The translations under genes and the position numbers were made by a program. Below are positions 16,348 to 25,205 of a stretch of DNA of 52,007 nt, piece by piece. The stretch spans positions 1-52,007 of the forward strand of contig DVGK01000052.1 of NCBI GenBank assembly GCA_018712785.1. Reading direction: 5' to 3'. This DNA is from Candidatus Choladousia intestinavium. GTDB lineage: Bacteria > Bacillota > Clostridia > Lachnospirales > Lachnospiraceae. The notes beneath the pieces are model-generated. The model searched no databases and had not been told where the DNA came from. It saw only the letters and a list, made by a program, of their open reading frames with translations. The number at the start of each line of letters is the position of its first letter. Within the stretch, counting starts at the first letter, position 1.

Positions 16348-17185
16348 GCTTTTTGATTTCCCTCTCATACAGCGTTCTGTCAACGTCCTTAAATACATTG
16401 AAAATAATCCTCTCAAAGCTCTTCTCATTGATTTCCAGGAATTGTGTCACAGTCTTCACCGCGATTTCTGCCGCTTCACGGTTGGGGAAATGAAATTCGC
16501 CTGTACTGATACAGCAGAATGCCACAGAAGAAATGCCGTTTTTCACACAGCATTCCAGCACATTTCTGTAACAGCTGCTCAGCTCAGCCTTCAGGGTTTC
16601 ATTCAGCCTGCCGGTTACCACCGGTCCTATGGTGTGTATTACATACTCTGCCGGAAGATTATAGCCTTTTGTGAGAACCGCTCTTCCTACAGGTTCCTCA
16701 TAACGGGAACCATACTGAATTTTTCTGTGCTTCATGTAGGAACTGCATTCCTCCCGAAGCTGGATTCCCGCCGCGCTGTGAATGGCATTGTCAATACACC
16801 GGTGACATGGTACAAAGCAGCCCAGCATCTGGGAATTTGCCGCATTTACAATAGCCCCGATTTTCAGCCTGGTAATATCACCCTGCCAAACTGAAATCTT
16901 TTCCGCGAACGGATGTGCGCTTCCGTACTGCCGCGCTGCTGTGGGAATCTCCCGAAAGCTGACAATTCCCTTTTCGCTGGCCTCCTGTGTGAGAAACTCA
17001 TCCTGTATCCTCACAGTTTCCTCATCCAGCGCGCCGGGCATGCGGATATTCATAAGCGAACGAAGGGCCATGCGCTTTTCCTGATAGTCATCTTCTACTT
17101 CAAGATCTCTGTATCGTCCGGAATCCTCTTTGAATTTCTGCAGCAGGTAATCCAGCCGTTTTTCCTGTTCCTTATTATATATCAT
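16343..17185 (-). CDS. Zinc-containing macrodomain protein (ADP-ribose hydrolase)
   Basis: 280 residues. A helical N-terminal extension (1-90) and a macrodomain (about 95-275). WQGDITRLKIGAIVNAAN forms the ADP-ribose pocket; the insert LGCFVPCHRCIDNAIHSAAG matches the Zn-Macro class, with C123, H128 and C130 as likely zinc ligands. Members such as those of Staphylococcus and Streptococcus remove ADP-ribose from modified proteins, there encoded with a sirtuin (SirTM) and lipoyl-carrier genes. None of those partners is nearby here. Its promoter carries two copies of the operator found before the adjacent Rrf2 gene, so both genes are probably one regulon. Confidence 0.9.
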   Translation of the reverse strand: MIYNKEQEKRLDYLLQKFKEDSGRYRDLEVEDDYQEKRMALRSLMNIRMPGALDEETVRIQDEFLTQEASEKGIVSFREIPTAARQYGSAHPFAEKISVWQGDITRLKIGAIVNAANSQMLGCFVPCHRCIDNAIHSAAGIQLREECSSYMKHRKIQYGSRYEEPVGRAVLTKGYNLPAEYVIHTIGPVVTGRLNETLKAELSSCYRNVLECCVKNGISSVAFCCISTGEFHFPNREAAEIAVKTVTQFLEINEKSFERIIFNVFKDVDRTLYEREIKKL

Positions 17186-17270
17186 CTGCTCTCACCTCAT
17201 TTTCCCTTGTCAGGCCCGCCATAAAACATTCCGTTTCCCTTTCTGCGCGCCTGTATACGGGGATTTTAAA

Positions 17271-17337
17271 TGTAACTTCTTTCATTACATCCGCAAGGAC
17301 AGAATATCACTCTTTTATTGTAATGTCAATAGTTACA
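17271..17337 (-). promoter_or_regulatory. Macrodomain gene promoter with two Rrf2-type operators
   Basis: Minus strand TTGACA (17324-17329), 17 nt, TATTCT (17301-17306). Operator A, TGTAATGTCAATAGTTACA (plus 17319-17337), covers the -35. Operator B, TGTAACTTCTTTCATTACA (17271-17289), covers roughly +5 to +23. Both share TGTAA-N9-TTACA with the site before the Rrf2 gene; centre spacing is 48 bp. Confidence 0.78.
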
Positions 17338-17338
17338 T

Positions 17339-17503
17339 TCAAACAGACAGATGCTGTTTTTCCTTGGGCCTTATCCCCCAAAATATAAGGTTCATTAATA
17401 TAACAATTAGCACTACCGCCCCCAGGGATATCCAAAACCCTATATCCAGCCCAAAAAGAGTGGCGGTTCCAAATATATTTATCCAAATCTTTGTCCAATT
17501 CAT
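17339..17503 (-). CDS. Small single-span membrane protein downstream of mgtA
   Basis: 54 residues, starting MNWTKIWINIFG and ending IRPKEKQHLSV. One strong transmembrane helix (about residues 24-45: SLGAVVLIVILMNLIF and neighbours) is followed by a basic tail. The ATG at 17503 is 15 nt after the stop of the Mg2+ ATPase gene, with AAAGGAGA 8 nt before it, so it is the second gene of the mgtA transcript. I do not recognise a family. By position it recalls small proteins that modulate Mg2+ transporters in enterobacteria (MgtS, MgtR), but no sequence kinship is visible. A weak hairpin AAACAG/CTGTTT overlaps its 3' end. Confidence 0.72.
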   Translation of the reverse strand: MNWTKIWINIFGTATLFGLDIGFWISLGAVVLIVILMNLIFWGIRPKEKQHLSV

Positions 17504-17518
17504 CTCCAGGTCTCCTTT

Positions 17519-20290
17519 CTAAAGCAGTTCACCGTAATGCCGCGCGTATGCCTTCTTCAGGCTTGTCGCCAGCATCATATACAGCAGGATGCATGGAAGC
17601 AGATAAACAAAATAGCAGAACGGCAGCGCCGCGAATCCCAGCATAGCGCCGAGAGGTGTAAATGGAATAATAGTAAGCACAGTCATTCCCGTGCAGGTAA
17701 GCAATGTCAGAGGCGCTGAAGCATGACTCTGAATAAAAGGAATCTTAGGAGTCCGGATCATATGAATGACCAGAGTCTGGCTCCACATTGACTCAACGAA
17801 CCATCCAGCCTGGAACATGGCAATATACGCAGTCTGCATCTGCATTAATCGAGCGCCGCTGAAGTGGTTTGGCAGGTCATTGTACAGAACGCCCCCGGAA
17901 ACAAATATAGGACAGAAAACAAAATACATAAAAATATATGTTATGAAATCAAAGACAGAACTGGCAGGCCCAATCCATATCATAAAGCTTCCCACTGATG
18001 AAGCATCCCATCTGCGCGGAATTTTTAAAAATTCTTCATCCACATTATCCCAGGGAATGGCAGTACAGGACAGATCATAAATCAGGTTGAGGAGTATCAG
18101 CTGCAGGCTCATCATCGGAAGGAAGGGCAGCAGGGCGGAAGCCGCCAGTACTGAGAACATATTGCCGAAATTCGAAGATGCAGTCATCTTAATATACTTG
18201 ATCATATTCGCGTAAGTCTTACGCCCCTCTACAATCCCCTGTTCCAAAACCATCAGATCCTTTTCCAAAAGGATCACGTCGGCTGATTCCTTAGCCACGT
18301 CTACGGCAGTATCTACCGAAATCCCTATGTCTGCTGACCTCATAGCCGCCGCGTCATTTACGCCGTCTCCCATATATCCGACTGTATGACCGTTTTCACG
18401 CAGGACAGAGACAACGCGGGCTTTCTGATCCGGAGTCAGCTTCGCGAATACATCTGTTTCTTCTGCAGCTTCTGCCAGATCTGCGTCTGTCATATTCTCC
18501 AAGTCTGTTCCAAGAAGCATGTTGCGTACTTTCAATCCCACTTGCTTACAGATAGTGCGTGTCACTTTCTCATTGTCACCTGTCAGGATTTTCGCAGTGA
18601 CGCCATGTTCTCTCAGCGTCCTGAGCGCACCTGCCGTAGATACCTTCGGCGGATCCAGAAAGGCCAGATACCCTATAAGGACCATATTACATTCGTCTTT
18701 CACACTGAAAAAACCAACCGGAGCCGGATTATTCTTCTGGGCAATCGCCAGAACACGAAATCCTTTGTCATTTAAATCGTCTACTGTCTCAAGAATCTGC
18801 CTGCGAATCTCATCTGTCAGGGAACGAATTTCTCCCTCATACTCCGCGAACGTACAGATAGAAAGCATCTCTTCCACCGCGCCCTTCGTTACCATCTGGG
18901 TCTTTCCGCTCCTGTCCTGTACCACTGTGGACAGACGGCGGCGGGCAAAATCAAAAGGAATTTCATCCATCTTTATGTAGTTTTCTGACAGATCCGTTAA
19001 CTGAGGATTTGTGGCTTCCTCTTCCTCTGTCTTATTTATAATCGCCACATCCATAAGATTCTTATAACCAGTCTGGAAGTAACTGTTCAGATAAGCGTGC
19101 CGAAGAACCCGCACATCCTCCTCACCATTAATATTCAAATGATATTCAAGTACAACTTTATCCTGGGTCAGTGTCCCGGTCTTATCTGTACATAGAATAT
19201 CCATCGCGCCAAAATTTTGAATTGAATTCAAATTCTTCACAATCGTCTTCTTTTTACTCATAGAAACGGCGCCTTTCGCAAGGCAAGTGGTCACTATCAT
19301 AGGCAGCATTTCAGGCGTCAGTCCAACGGCAATCGAAATGCCAAAAAGAAATGCTTCCACCCAGTCTCCTTTCGTAATTCCATTAATAAAAAACACAAGC
19401 GGAACCATAATCAATATAAATCGGATCAAAACCCATGAAACCGCGTTTACACCTTTTGTGAAGCTGGTTTCCGCCGCCTCCTCTGCCACGGCTGAGGCCA
19501 TAGTTCCAAATGCAGTATGATCGCCTACCCGAACGACCACCGCCGTGGCGCTGCCGGAAATGACACTGCTTCCCATAAAAGCAATGTTTCTGTAATCCGT
19601 AACAGATGCCTTCTGTTCCTCAACCATTTTGGCCGTCTTTTCCACAGGCGCACTTTCCCCTGTAAGGCTGGACTGACTGACAAATAAATCCTTGGCGTCC
19701 AGAATACGGACATCCGCCGGAATCATATCACCTGCAGACAAGTGAACAATGTCTCCAACTGCCAGATCATCCATAGGGATCTCAATCTTCTCCTGCCCTC
19801 TGCGGGTAACGGTACAGGTCGTAGTAATCATAGCCAGCAGTCTCTCCGCTGCGTTGCCGCTCCGGGATTCCTGAATAAACCTGAGCGTTCCTGAAAACAA
19901 TACCATCGTTATTATAATGATCACTGTCAGACAGTCAAAATCTTCCGGCGTTTTCCCAAACAGAGAAAAGCAGGGGAAAATTATATCTGTGACAGAAGAT
20001 ACCGCTGCCAGAAAAAACAAAATGGCAGTAAAGGGATTGACAAAGGCGCCAGCCAGCCGAGCCGCCAGCGGCTTCTTTTTCTCATGTGTCACTTTATTTG
20101 TGCCATATTTTAAGCGACTGGTTGAAACCTCTTCTCCATCCAACCCGCACAATGTAGTGTGCAGGCTTTTGAGAACTTCCCTTGCGTGACTCATGGCCGC
20201 AAAATGAATGCGGCGGTTTTCTTCAGCCCGGATCTCTGCTTTTTCCGCAGATGTTCGGGCGGTCTGACGATTCATTATTTTCTTATTCAT
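17519..20290 (-). CDS. mgtA: Magnesium-translocating P-type ATPase (MgtA type)
   Basis: 923 residues, full length for the P3B family. Actuator TGES motif in [12 protein letters not shown], phosphorylation site [10 protein letters not shown], nucleotide domain TKGAVEEM, hinge [10 protein letters not shown] and about ten membrane spans, with the family's [10 protein letters not shown] and [13 protein letters not shown] segments near the C-terminus. It imports Mg2+ at low external Mg2+. AAGGAGGTAAG precedes the ATG. The leader (20305-20445) holds a 23-codon ORF inside paired stems instead of a recognisable M-box. A closely related ATPase gene lies 0.8 kb upstream and a 54-residue membrane protein gene just downstream. 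Confidence 0.95.
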   Translation of the reverse strand: MNKKIMNRQTARTSAEKAEIRAEENRRIHFAAMSHAREVLKSLHTTLCGLDGEEVSTSRLKYGTNKVTHEKKKPLAARLAGAFVNPFTAILFFLAAVSSVTDIIFPCFSLFGKTPEDFDCLTVIIIITMVLFSGTLRFIQESRSGNAAERLLAMITTTCTVTRRGQEKIEIPMDDLAVGDIVHLSAGDMIPADVRILDAKDLFVSQSSLTGESAPVEKTAKMVEEQKASVTDYRNIAFMGSSVISGSATAVVVRVGDHTAFGTMASAVAEEAAETSFTKGVNAVSWVLIRFILIMVPLVFFINGITKGDWVEAFLFGISIAVGLTPEMLPMIVTTCLAKGAVSMSKKKTIVKNLNSIQNFGAMDILCTDKTGTLTQDKVVLEYHLNINGEEDVRVLRHAYLNSYFQTGYKNLMDVAIINKTEEEEATNPQLTDLSENYIKMDEIPFDFARRRLSTVVQDRSGKTQMVTKGAVEEMLSICTFAEYEGEIRSLTDEIRRQILETVDDLNDKGFRVLAIAQKNNPAPVGFFSVKDECNMVLIGYLAFLDPPKVSTAGALRTLREHGVTAKILTGDNEKVTRTICKQVGLKVRNMLLGTDLENMTDADLAEAAEETDVFAKLTPDQKARVVSVLRENGHTVGYMGDGVNDAAAMRSADIGISVDTAVDVAKESADVILLEKDLMVLEQGIVEGRKTYANMIKYIKMTASSNFGNMFSVLAASALLPFLPMMSLQLILLNLIYDLSCTAIPWDNVDEEFLKIPRRWDASSVGSFMIWIGPASSVFDFITYIFMYFVFCPIFVSGGVLYNDLPNHFSGARLMQMQTAYIAMFQAGWFVESMWSQTLVIHMIRTPKIPFIQSHASAPLTLLTCTGMTVLTIIPFTPLGAMLGFAALPFCYFVYLLPCILLYMMLATSLKKAYARHYGELL

Positions 20291-20327
20291 TCTTTCTTAC
20301 CTCCTTACTTTTTCTGCAGAGGCAAGA

Positions 20328-20445
20328 GCGGTTTATATGAGAGACATGAAACTCTGTCCCCTATATGCCCTTCTCTGCCTTTCCGAACCACTGTCATAGT
20401 CCATGTCTCTCACCTCCTTTTAGACGGAATATCTATATAAACCGC
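20328..20445 (-). promoter_or_regulatory. Structured leader RNA of mgtA with two nested stems
   Basis: Minus-strand RNA. Outer stem GCGGTTTATAT with ATATAAACCGC (20435-20445 and 20328-20338), 11 perfect pairs. Inner stem GAGAGACATG with CATGTCTCTC (20402-20411 and 20339-20348), 10 perfect pairs. On the 3' side the two helices are directly adjacent; on the 5' side a 23-nt bulge carries an AAAAGGAGGT Shine-Dalgarno. The inner stem contains the start codon and last codons of the upstream ORF. I find no M-box (ykoK) signature. Confidence 0.72.
20333..20404 (-). CDS. 23-residue leader peptide ORF upstream of mgtA
   Basis: ATG at 20404 preceded by AAAAGGAGGTGAGAGAC, a near-perfect ribosome-binding site with 5-8 nt spacing. 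The peptide starts MDYDSGSERQRRAYRG and ends QSFMSLI, with a basic middle (RQRR). The stop TAA (20333-20335) lies inside the 3' half of the outer leader stem, 42 nt before the mgtA ATG. Translation to the end would open both stems. Function as a sensing peptide is inferred from position; it has no proline run like enterobacterial MgtL. Confidence 0.6.
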   Translation of the reverse strand: MDYDSGSERQRRAYRGQSFMSLI

Positions 20446-20482
20446 AGTGCGGATCATTATTCCCCGGTTCCAAAAACAGTAT

Positions 20483-20538
20483 AAAAAAATCGCAGGGAAG
20501 ATTACATGGGCAAAACCTTGCAATTTCCTTGCGATTTT
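20483..20538 (-). terminator. Terminator after the winged-helix gene
   Basis: Stem AAAATCGCA/TGCGATTTT (9 bp, 20530-20538 and 20486-20494) with GG/CC extension, followed by a seven-T run on the minus strand. It separates the upstream ATPase-regulator operon from the mgtA leader. Confidence 0.88.
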
Positions 20539-20553
20539 ATCTGAGCAGAGGAA

Positions 20554-21051
20554 TCATACCGTATCGCTGAATTTATATCCGATTCCCCATATTGTCAAAA
20601 TATACTCCGGCGCATCCGGATTCGGCTCTATCTTCTTTCGGAGCTTTCTGATAAACGCCATAATGTTGCTGTCATCCAGCAGGTAGTCATTCTCCCATAC
20701 AGCCTGATAAATCTGTTCCTTTGTAAATACCTCTCCCCGGTTCCGAGCCAAAAAACACAGAATATCAAACTCCTTGGGCGTCAGTGAGATCTCCTCCCTC
20801 TCCCGGGTTACTTTTCGTGCTTTCACATAAATAGCCAGAGCTCCGCATTGGATCACCTCGCTGACCGGAACCGCCATTTCTTCCCCTCCCAGCTCCAGCA
20901 TAAGAGAAGCGGCTGTCCCGTTCATCAAATCCTCAAGTCCTTCCAGCAGCTCCTCTTTTTCACGGGTCTTTGGCCCTGAAAGCCGAAGCTTTTCATGAAG
21001 CCATTGTACTAGAGAGGAATCCAGAGTGACCAGACCAATATTCTTTTTCAC
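20554..21051 (-). CDS. Winged-helix DNA-binding protein lacking a receiver domain
   Basis: 165 residues with a GTG start after AAAGGAGGAATCTGCC. Residues about 85-165 are an OmpR/PhoB-type winged helix (ISLTPKEFDILCFLARNRGE, IMAFIRKLRKKIEP, ILTIWGIGYKF). The N-terminal ~80 residues are far too short for a receiver and show no DD, D or K phosphorylation residues, only NIGLVTLDSSLVQWL, which recalls a trimmed first strand. The gene starts 17 nt after the first Mg2+ ATPase gene ends and is followed by a terminator and the mgtA leader, so regulation of one or both ATPases is inferred. The signal it senses is unknown. Confidence 0.82.
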   Translation of the reverse strand: MKKNIGLVTLDSSLVQWLHEKLRLSGPKTREKEELLEGLEDLMNGTAASLMLELGGEEMAVPVSEVIQCGALAIYVKARKVTREREEISLTPKEFDILCFLARNRGEVFTKEQIYQAVWENDYLLDDSNIMAFIRKLRKKIEPNPDAPEYILTIWGIGYKFSDTV

Positions 21052-21068
21052 GGCAGATTCCTCCTTTC

Positions 21069-23723
21069 TTACAATAGTTCACGATATTTTTTTATATACC
21101 ATCTTTTCACCAGAGTCATCAGCAGCAAATACAGCACGACTACGGCGATCAAAAAGCCAAAATAGGAAATCGGAAGGGCCGTCAGGCCGATCAGCTGTCC
21201 TACCGGTGTAAATATTAAAACTGTAAAAAGTAAAATCCCCAGCATCGTTACCGCCATTACAGGAGCCGAGGGCCTGCTTTGAAAAAGAGGTACCTTCTTT
21301 GTGCGGAGCAGATGCAGGATCAGAATCTGCGTCCACATGGATTCCAGAAACCACCCTGTCTGAAACAGAGAGATGAACCTCATCTGTGTCTCTGCGCCAG
21401 ACAGTTCCCGAAAGCTGCCGCCGCAGACGAAGGGGCAGAAAACAAGAAACAAAAACGCAAAAGCCAGAAGATCGAAAACAGAGCTTACCGGTCCAAAACA
21501 CCTCATAAAACGCCCTAATGTCCGGCCGGACCACTCCAGCGGCCTTGAACAATCCTCCTGATCCACATTGTCCCAGGGAAGAACCAGACACAGGGTATCG
21601 TAGAGCAGGTTCAGCAGAAGAAGCTGTACAGAAGCCATGGGGAAAAAAGGCAGGAATACGCTGGCAATCACAATTGACAAAATATTTCCAAAGTTGGAGG
21701 AGGCAGTGATCCTGATATATTTTGACATATTGCAGAATGCCTTCCTTCCCTCCAGAATTCCCTCTTCCAGCACATTTAAATCTTTTTTCAGAAGAATCAC
21801 ATCAGCGCTCTCTTTGACAGCTTCCGCGGCAGTATCTACAGATATGCCTACATGGGATTCTACAATAGCAGGCAGATCATTCATCCCGTCTCCCAGAAAC
21901 CCCACCGTATGGCCGTTGGCCTGAAGCGTCTGTACAATCTGAACCTTCTGTTTAGGTGAAAGTTCCGCAAAAACCATGGTATTTTCAATGCGGATCCACT
22001 GTTCCTCTTCGTCCAGAGTCTCCAGCTCTTCCCCGGTCAGCATTCGTTCCGCGTCAATGCCAAGACGTCTGCAGACGGAAACTGCAATATCCCGCTGGTC
22101 TCCGGTCAGCACTTTGATCCCTACGTGAAGGCTCCGAAGTTTCTGTATAGCGTCTGTAGCTGTCTTCTTGGGCGCATCAAAAAACGCCAGATATCCCAAA
22201 AGCGTCAGTTCCTGTTCATCCTCTGCTTTCAGCTGTGTTCGGTCAGTTTTTCTGAAGGCCACTGCCAACACTTTCATGCCGTCTTCCATCATTTCATCTA
22301 CAACAGCGTGGACACTTGAAAAGCTATCAGACTTCATCGGGAAATATCTGCCTTTATATTCAACATACCGGCATCGGCGGCATACCTCTTCTACACTCCC
22401 CTTGACAAGCACCAGATTCTCTTTGCCGTTTTTTACAAGAATACTGGCAAATTTCCTCTCATAATCGAAAGGGATCTCATCCAGCTTGGAATGCTGAACA
22501 ATAAGCTTTTTAAAATACTCCTCTTTTTCCGGCATCTCCCTGCATCGGAGGACAGCCGTATCCAGGTGATTAGCGACACCTGTGTGATACAGGCTGTTCA
22601 GATAGGCGAAATCCAGCACTTTTTCGCTTTCATTTCCCAGAATATCCATATAATATTCCAGCAGAATGACATCTCCGGTCAGAGTGCCGGTCTTGTCTAC
22701 GCAGAGTATATCCATGCTGCCGAAACTCTGCATAGCATTAATATTTTTCACCACCGTCTGCTTCTGTCCCATGGCCGCACTGCCCTTAGCCAGACAGGCA
22801 TTGATCACCATAGGCAACAGCTCCGGCGTCAGGCCGACTGCCACAGACAGGGCAAATAAAAAAGCAGAAAACCAGTCTCCCTTCGTCACGCCGCAGGCGA
22901 TAAAAACCACCGGAACCAAAACTGCCATAAAGCGGATCAGCACCCAGGCAATGGAGTTGGCCCCTTGATCAAATCTGTTCTTCCCGGATGATTCTGTACC
23001 TGAGAAGCCTCCATAAACAGTATCCCGGCCCACTGCCAGCACAATTCCATCTCCGCTTCCGCCGGTTACAACCGAACCCATAAACGCAATATTATTATAT
23101 CCGCCGTAAGACCTTGGCTTTTCCTCAGACAGAATCTCTGCGTTCTTTTCCAGGACGGCGCTTTCCCCTGTAATCACAGACTGAGAAACAAACAGATCCT
23201 TTGACGCTGTCAGCCGTATATCAGCGGGCACTCTGTCTCCGGCAAAGAGACGAACCCGATCTCCCACCACAAGCTCCAGGGAAGAAATCTCCTCCCATCG
23301 GCCGCACCGACGCACTGTCACACTGGAATGAAGAAGGCTTGTTAGATGATCTGCCACACGCTTCGAACGCATCTCCTGAACGAAACGAAGAAGACCGCTG
23401 ACAAGCAGCATACACAGGATAATCATCACAGTAGTCATATCACGGCCAAAATCAGACGCCAGCAGCACGTCCGTGACAAACGAAATGATCGCGAGAACAA
23501 ATAAAATAATGGTAAAAGGATTGATAAAAGCTCTGCGCAGACGATATAAAACTGTATCTTTTGCCCTTCCGGTCAGCCGATTGCTTCCGTATTTCTGACG
23601 GCTGCTTTCCGCTTCTTCACGCCCGTACCCATCTTCTGAAATTCGGAAATCAGCATATAAACGGTCTTTTTCTGCATGCGCATAGTAAAGAACACGCTCA
23701 TGGATTGCGCTGCTGCCCCTCAT
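21069..23723 (-). CDS. Second MgtA-like P-type ATPase
   Basis: 884 residues from the ATG at 23723, chosen because GGAGGTGA lies 5 nt upstream (upstream in-frame codons carry that site inside the reading frame). The same architecture as the MgtA protein 0.8 kb away: SVITGESAVLEK, CVDKTGTLTG, VKGSVEEV, GDGMNDLPAI, WDNVDQED and FQTGWFLESMWTQ. Sequence drift between the two is substantial (for example GDGMNDLP against GDGVNDAA), so this is an old duplication or separate acquisition, not a recent copy. Mg2+ import is the default role; a different divalent ion cannot be excluded. It forms an operon with the winged-helix gene. Confidence 0.92.
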   Translation of the reverse strand: MRGSSAIHERVLYYAHAEKDRLYADFRISEDGYGREEAESSRQKYGSNRLTGRAKDTVLYRLRRAFINPFTIILFVLAIISFVTDVLLASDFGRDMTTVMIILCMLLVSGLLRFVQEMRSKRVADHLTSLLHSSVTVRRCGRWEEISSLELVVGDRVRLFAGDRVPADIRLTASKDLFVSQSVITGESAVLEKNAEILSEEKPRSYGGYNNIAFMGSVVTGGSGDGIVLAVGRDTVYGGFSGTESSGKNRFDQGANSIAWVLIRFMAVLVPVVFIACGVTKGDWFSAFLFALSVAVGLTPELLPMVINACLAKGSAAMGQKQTVVKNINAMQSFGSMDILCVDKTGTLTGDVILLEYYMDILGNESEKVLDFAYLNSLYHTGVANHLDTAVLRCREMPEKEEYFKKLIVQHSKLDEIPFDYERKFASILVKNGKENLVLVKGSVEEVCRRCRYVEYKGRYFPMKSDSFSSVHAVVDEMMEDGMKVLAVAFRKTDRTQLKAEDEQELTLLGYLAFFDAPKKTATDAIQKLRSLHVGIKVLTGDQRDIAVSVCRRLGIDAERMLTGEELETLDEEEQWIRIENTMVFAELSPKQKVQIVQTLQANGHTVGFLGDGMNDLPAIVESHVGISVDTAAEAVKESADVILLKKDLNVLEEGILEGRKAFCNMSKYIRITASSNFGNILSIVIASVFLPFFPMASVQLLLLNLLYDTLCLVLPWDNVDQEDCSRPLEWSGRTLGRFMRCFGPVSSVFDLLAFAFLFLVFCPFVCGGSFRELSGAETQMRFISLFQTGWFLESMWTQILILHLLRTKKVPLFQSRPSAPVMAVTMLGILLFTVLIFTPVGQLIGLTALPISYFGFLIAVVVLYLLLMTLVKRWYIKKYRELL

Positions 23724-23783
23724 TTTCTTCACCTCCAAAAGACCTACGCCGCGCCGCAGCATGTATTTCCAATATATATTCCC

Positions 23784-23792
23784 ATTATATCA
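23784..23792 (-). promoter_or_regulatory. Extended -10 promoter of the second Mg2+ ATPase gene
   Basis: Minus strand TGATATAAT, a TGN-TATAAT extended -10 with no good -35; the leader is about 55 nt. Control by an activator is possible. Confidence 0.6.
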
Positions 23793-23815
23793 CATATATT
23801 TTTTTCGTGCCGGCT

Positions 23816-25069
23816 TTAAACCTTGCGATTTTCTTGCTTGTTTTCAAACTCCGCAAAAAATCCGGCGGAAGCCAGCCCGATGACGCATACAATCACCCCG
23901 CTTGGAATCAGCACCCAGTAAACACGGCCGGAGAACCGGTCAAACAAAGCTCCGTAAAGCATCTGCCCCGCCGGCTGGGCGCACATAGAGAGGGTAAACA
24001 CATAAGACATAACCTTGCCCATCAGGTGCTCTGGTGTCCGGCTCTGTATAATGGAAATGGCGTACGTCGAAAAAAAGCTGCATCCAAGCTGGCAGGCACA
24101 GAACATTACCAGCAAAATCAGGTAGCGGGCAAAAGGCGACGCCGGCAGCAAAAAAGCAATACCGCATGGAATCAGACAGAGCCCAAAGGCCACAAACACT
24201 CCGGACAAATGGCGCATGCGCAGTTTTTCTGCCCATATAGCCACGCACAGGCTTCCCAGAATGGACGCAACCCCCATGGCGCTTTCAGCCACGCCATAGT
24301 GGGCGGCAGAAAGTCCCAGTACAGTACGCACCAGATAGGGAAAGCCCACCACAGCCGTTCCAGCCACAAACAGGCTTACCGCTGCCGCCAGAAGGAGCAG
24401 CTTCAAAATATCGGACTGTTCACGGCACAGGAACCGCATGCTTGCTGAGAAATCTTCTTTCATGATCCCAGCAATCCCTGTTTTCTGATCCGGTTTTTTG
24501 TACTCCAGCCGGATAAAGCATTCAAGAAAAGCCGTTATAAAGAAACATACTACCGCAGCATAGAATACCGGCCGGATTCCAAATGCTGTATAAAAAACAC
24601 TTCCTAAAAAAGGCGTAATCAGAGACGCAATGGAGGATACCTGATTTACGGCGGCGTTTCCTTTCACTATGTTGTCCCCGGAAAGCATTTGGGGAACGCA
24701 GGCCTGCACTGTCGGTGACTCAAAAGCACCCAACACCGACAGGACAACCAGCAGTATGCCTATCACCAGAATGTCCCTTTCCAGCGGCAGAGCCAAACCC
24801 GCAAAAAGGACAGCCAGACCGGACAGGGCATCCAACGCCACCATAATGTTGCGGCGGTTCGCCCGGTCTGCCAGAATACCTCCAAAGGGAGACAGCAAAA
24901 TCGTGGGGAGCATTGCCAGCGCCAGCAGACCCGCGAAAACAGAAGCAGAACCGGTCTGCTCCAGCACGTACATGGACAGGGCAAATTTCAGCGTATAGTT
25001 TCCCATCAGCGAACTGACCTGCCCCAAAATCAAAAAAGTAAAATTGCGGGTAAAGAGTTTTTCTTTCAT
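23816..25069 (-). CDS. MFS exporter
   Basis: 417 residues with about twelve membrane spans. The N-terminal FTRNFTFLILGQVSSLMGNY, the loop GGILADRANRRNIM and the mid-protein cytoplasmic loop are typical of MFS efflux proteins of the EntS/MFS_3 kind (macrolide or siderophore export in characterised members). Substrate unknown. It lies just downstream of a TetR gene, and its promoter region carries two dyads, one sharing sequence with the TetR gene's operator, so drug- or metabolite-induced efflux is inferred. The ribosome-binding site is weak (GGAAAGAAG). Confidence 0.88.
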   Translation of the reverse strand: MKEKLFTRNFTFLILGQVSSLMGNYTLKFALSMYVLEQTGSASVFAGLLALAMLPTILLSPFGGILADRANRRNIMVALDALSGLAVLFAGLALPLERDILVIGILLVVLSVLGAFESPTVQACVPQMLSGDNIVKGNAAVNQVSSIASLITPFLGSVFYTAFGIRPVFYAAVVCFFITAFLECFIRLEYKKPDQKTGIAGIMKEDFSASMRFLCREQSDILKLLLLAAAVSLFVAGTAVVGFPYLVRTVLGLSAAHYGVAESAMGVASILGSLCVAIWAEKLRMRHLSGVFVAFGLCLIPCGIAFLLPASPFARYLILLVMFCACQLGCSFFSTYAISIIQSRTPEHLMGKVMSYVFTLSMCAQPAGQMLYGALFDRFSGRVYWVLIPSGVIVCVIGLASAGFFAEFENKQENRKV

Positions 25070-25082
25070 TTTTTCTTCTTTC

Positions 25083-25139
25083 CATACCTTATGCCGGTAT
25101 GTATCATGTCCTAATAATACGGTATTATTTTAATACCGT
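25083..25139 (-). promoter_or_regulatory. Two dyads upstream of the MFS gene
   Basis: Dyad 1: CATACC-N7-GGTATG (25083-25101). Dyad 2: ACGGTATTA-TTT-TAATACCGT (25119-25139), perfect 9-bp arms. A further CGAATGTATGT element at 25144-25154 recurs in the operator at the TetR gene. Placed to control the MFS gene. Confidence 0.6.
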
Positions 25140-25156
25140 CCGAACGAATGTATGTA

Positions 25157-25193
25157 TTCAAAAACAATAGAAAGCACGCTTGGCGGACTTTCT
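25157..25193 (-). terminator. Terminator of the TetR gene
   Basis: Stem AGAAAG/CTTTCT (25188-25193 and 25169-25174) with inner CGC/GCG pairing, followed by ATTGTTTTTG on the minus strand, 12 nt past the TetR stop codon. Confidence 0.7.
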
Positions 25194-25205
25194 ATCGTCT
25201 TTGCT

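Noticed and set aside
17307-17498. 63-codon minus frame starting MDKDLDKYIWNRH
   Set aside because: It overlaps the better 54-codon membrane-protein frame, has no ribosome-binding site of its own and runs through the operator.
20291-20560. M-box (ykoK) magnesium riboswitch before mgtA
   Set aside because: No TTAGGTGAGGCTCC-like core or the other conserved blocks can be found; the leader has a different structure.
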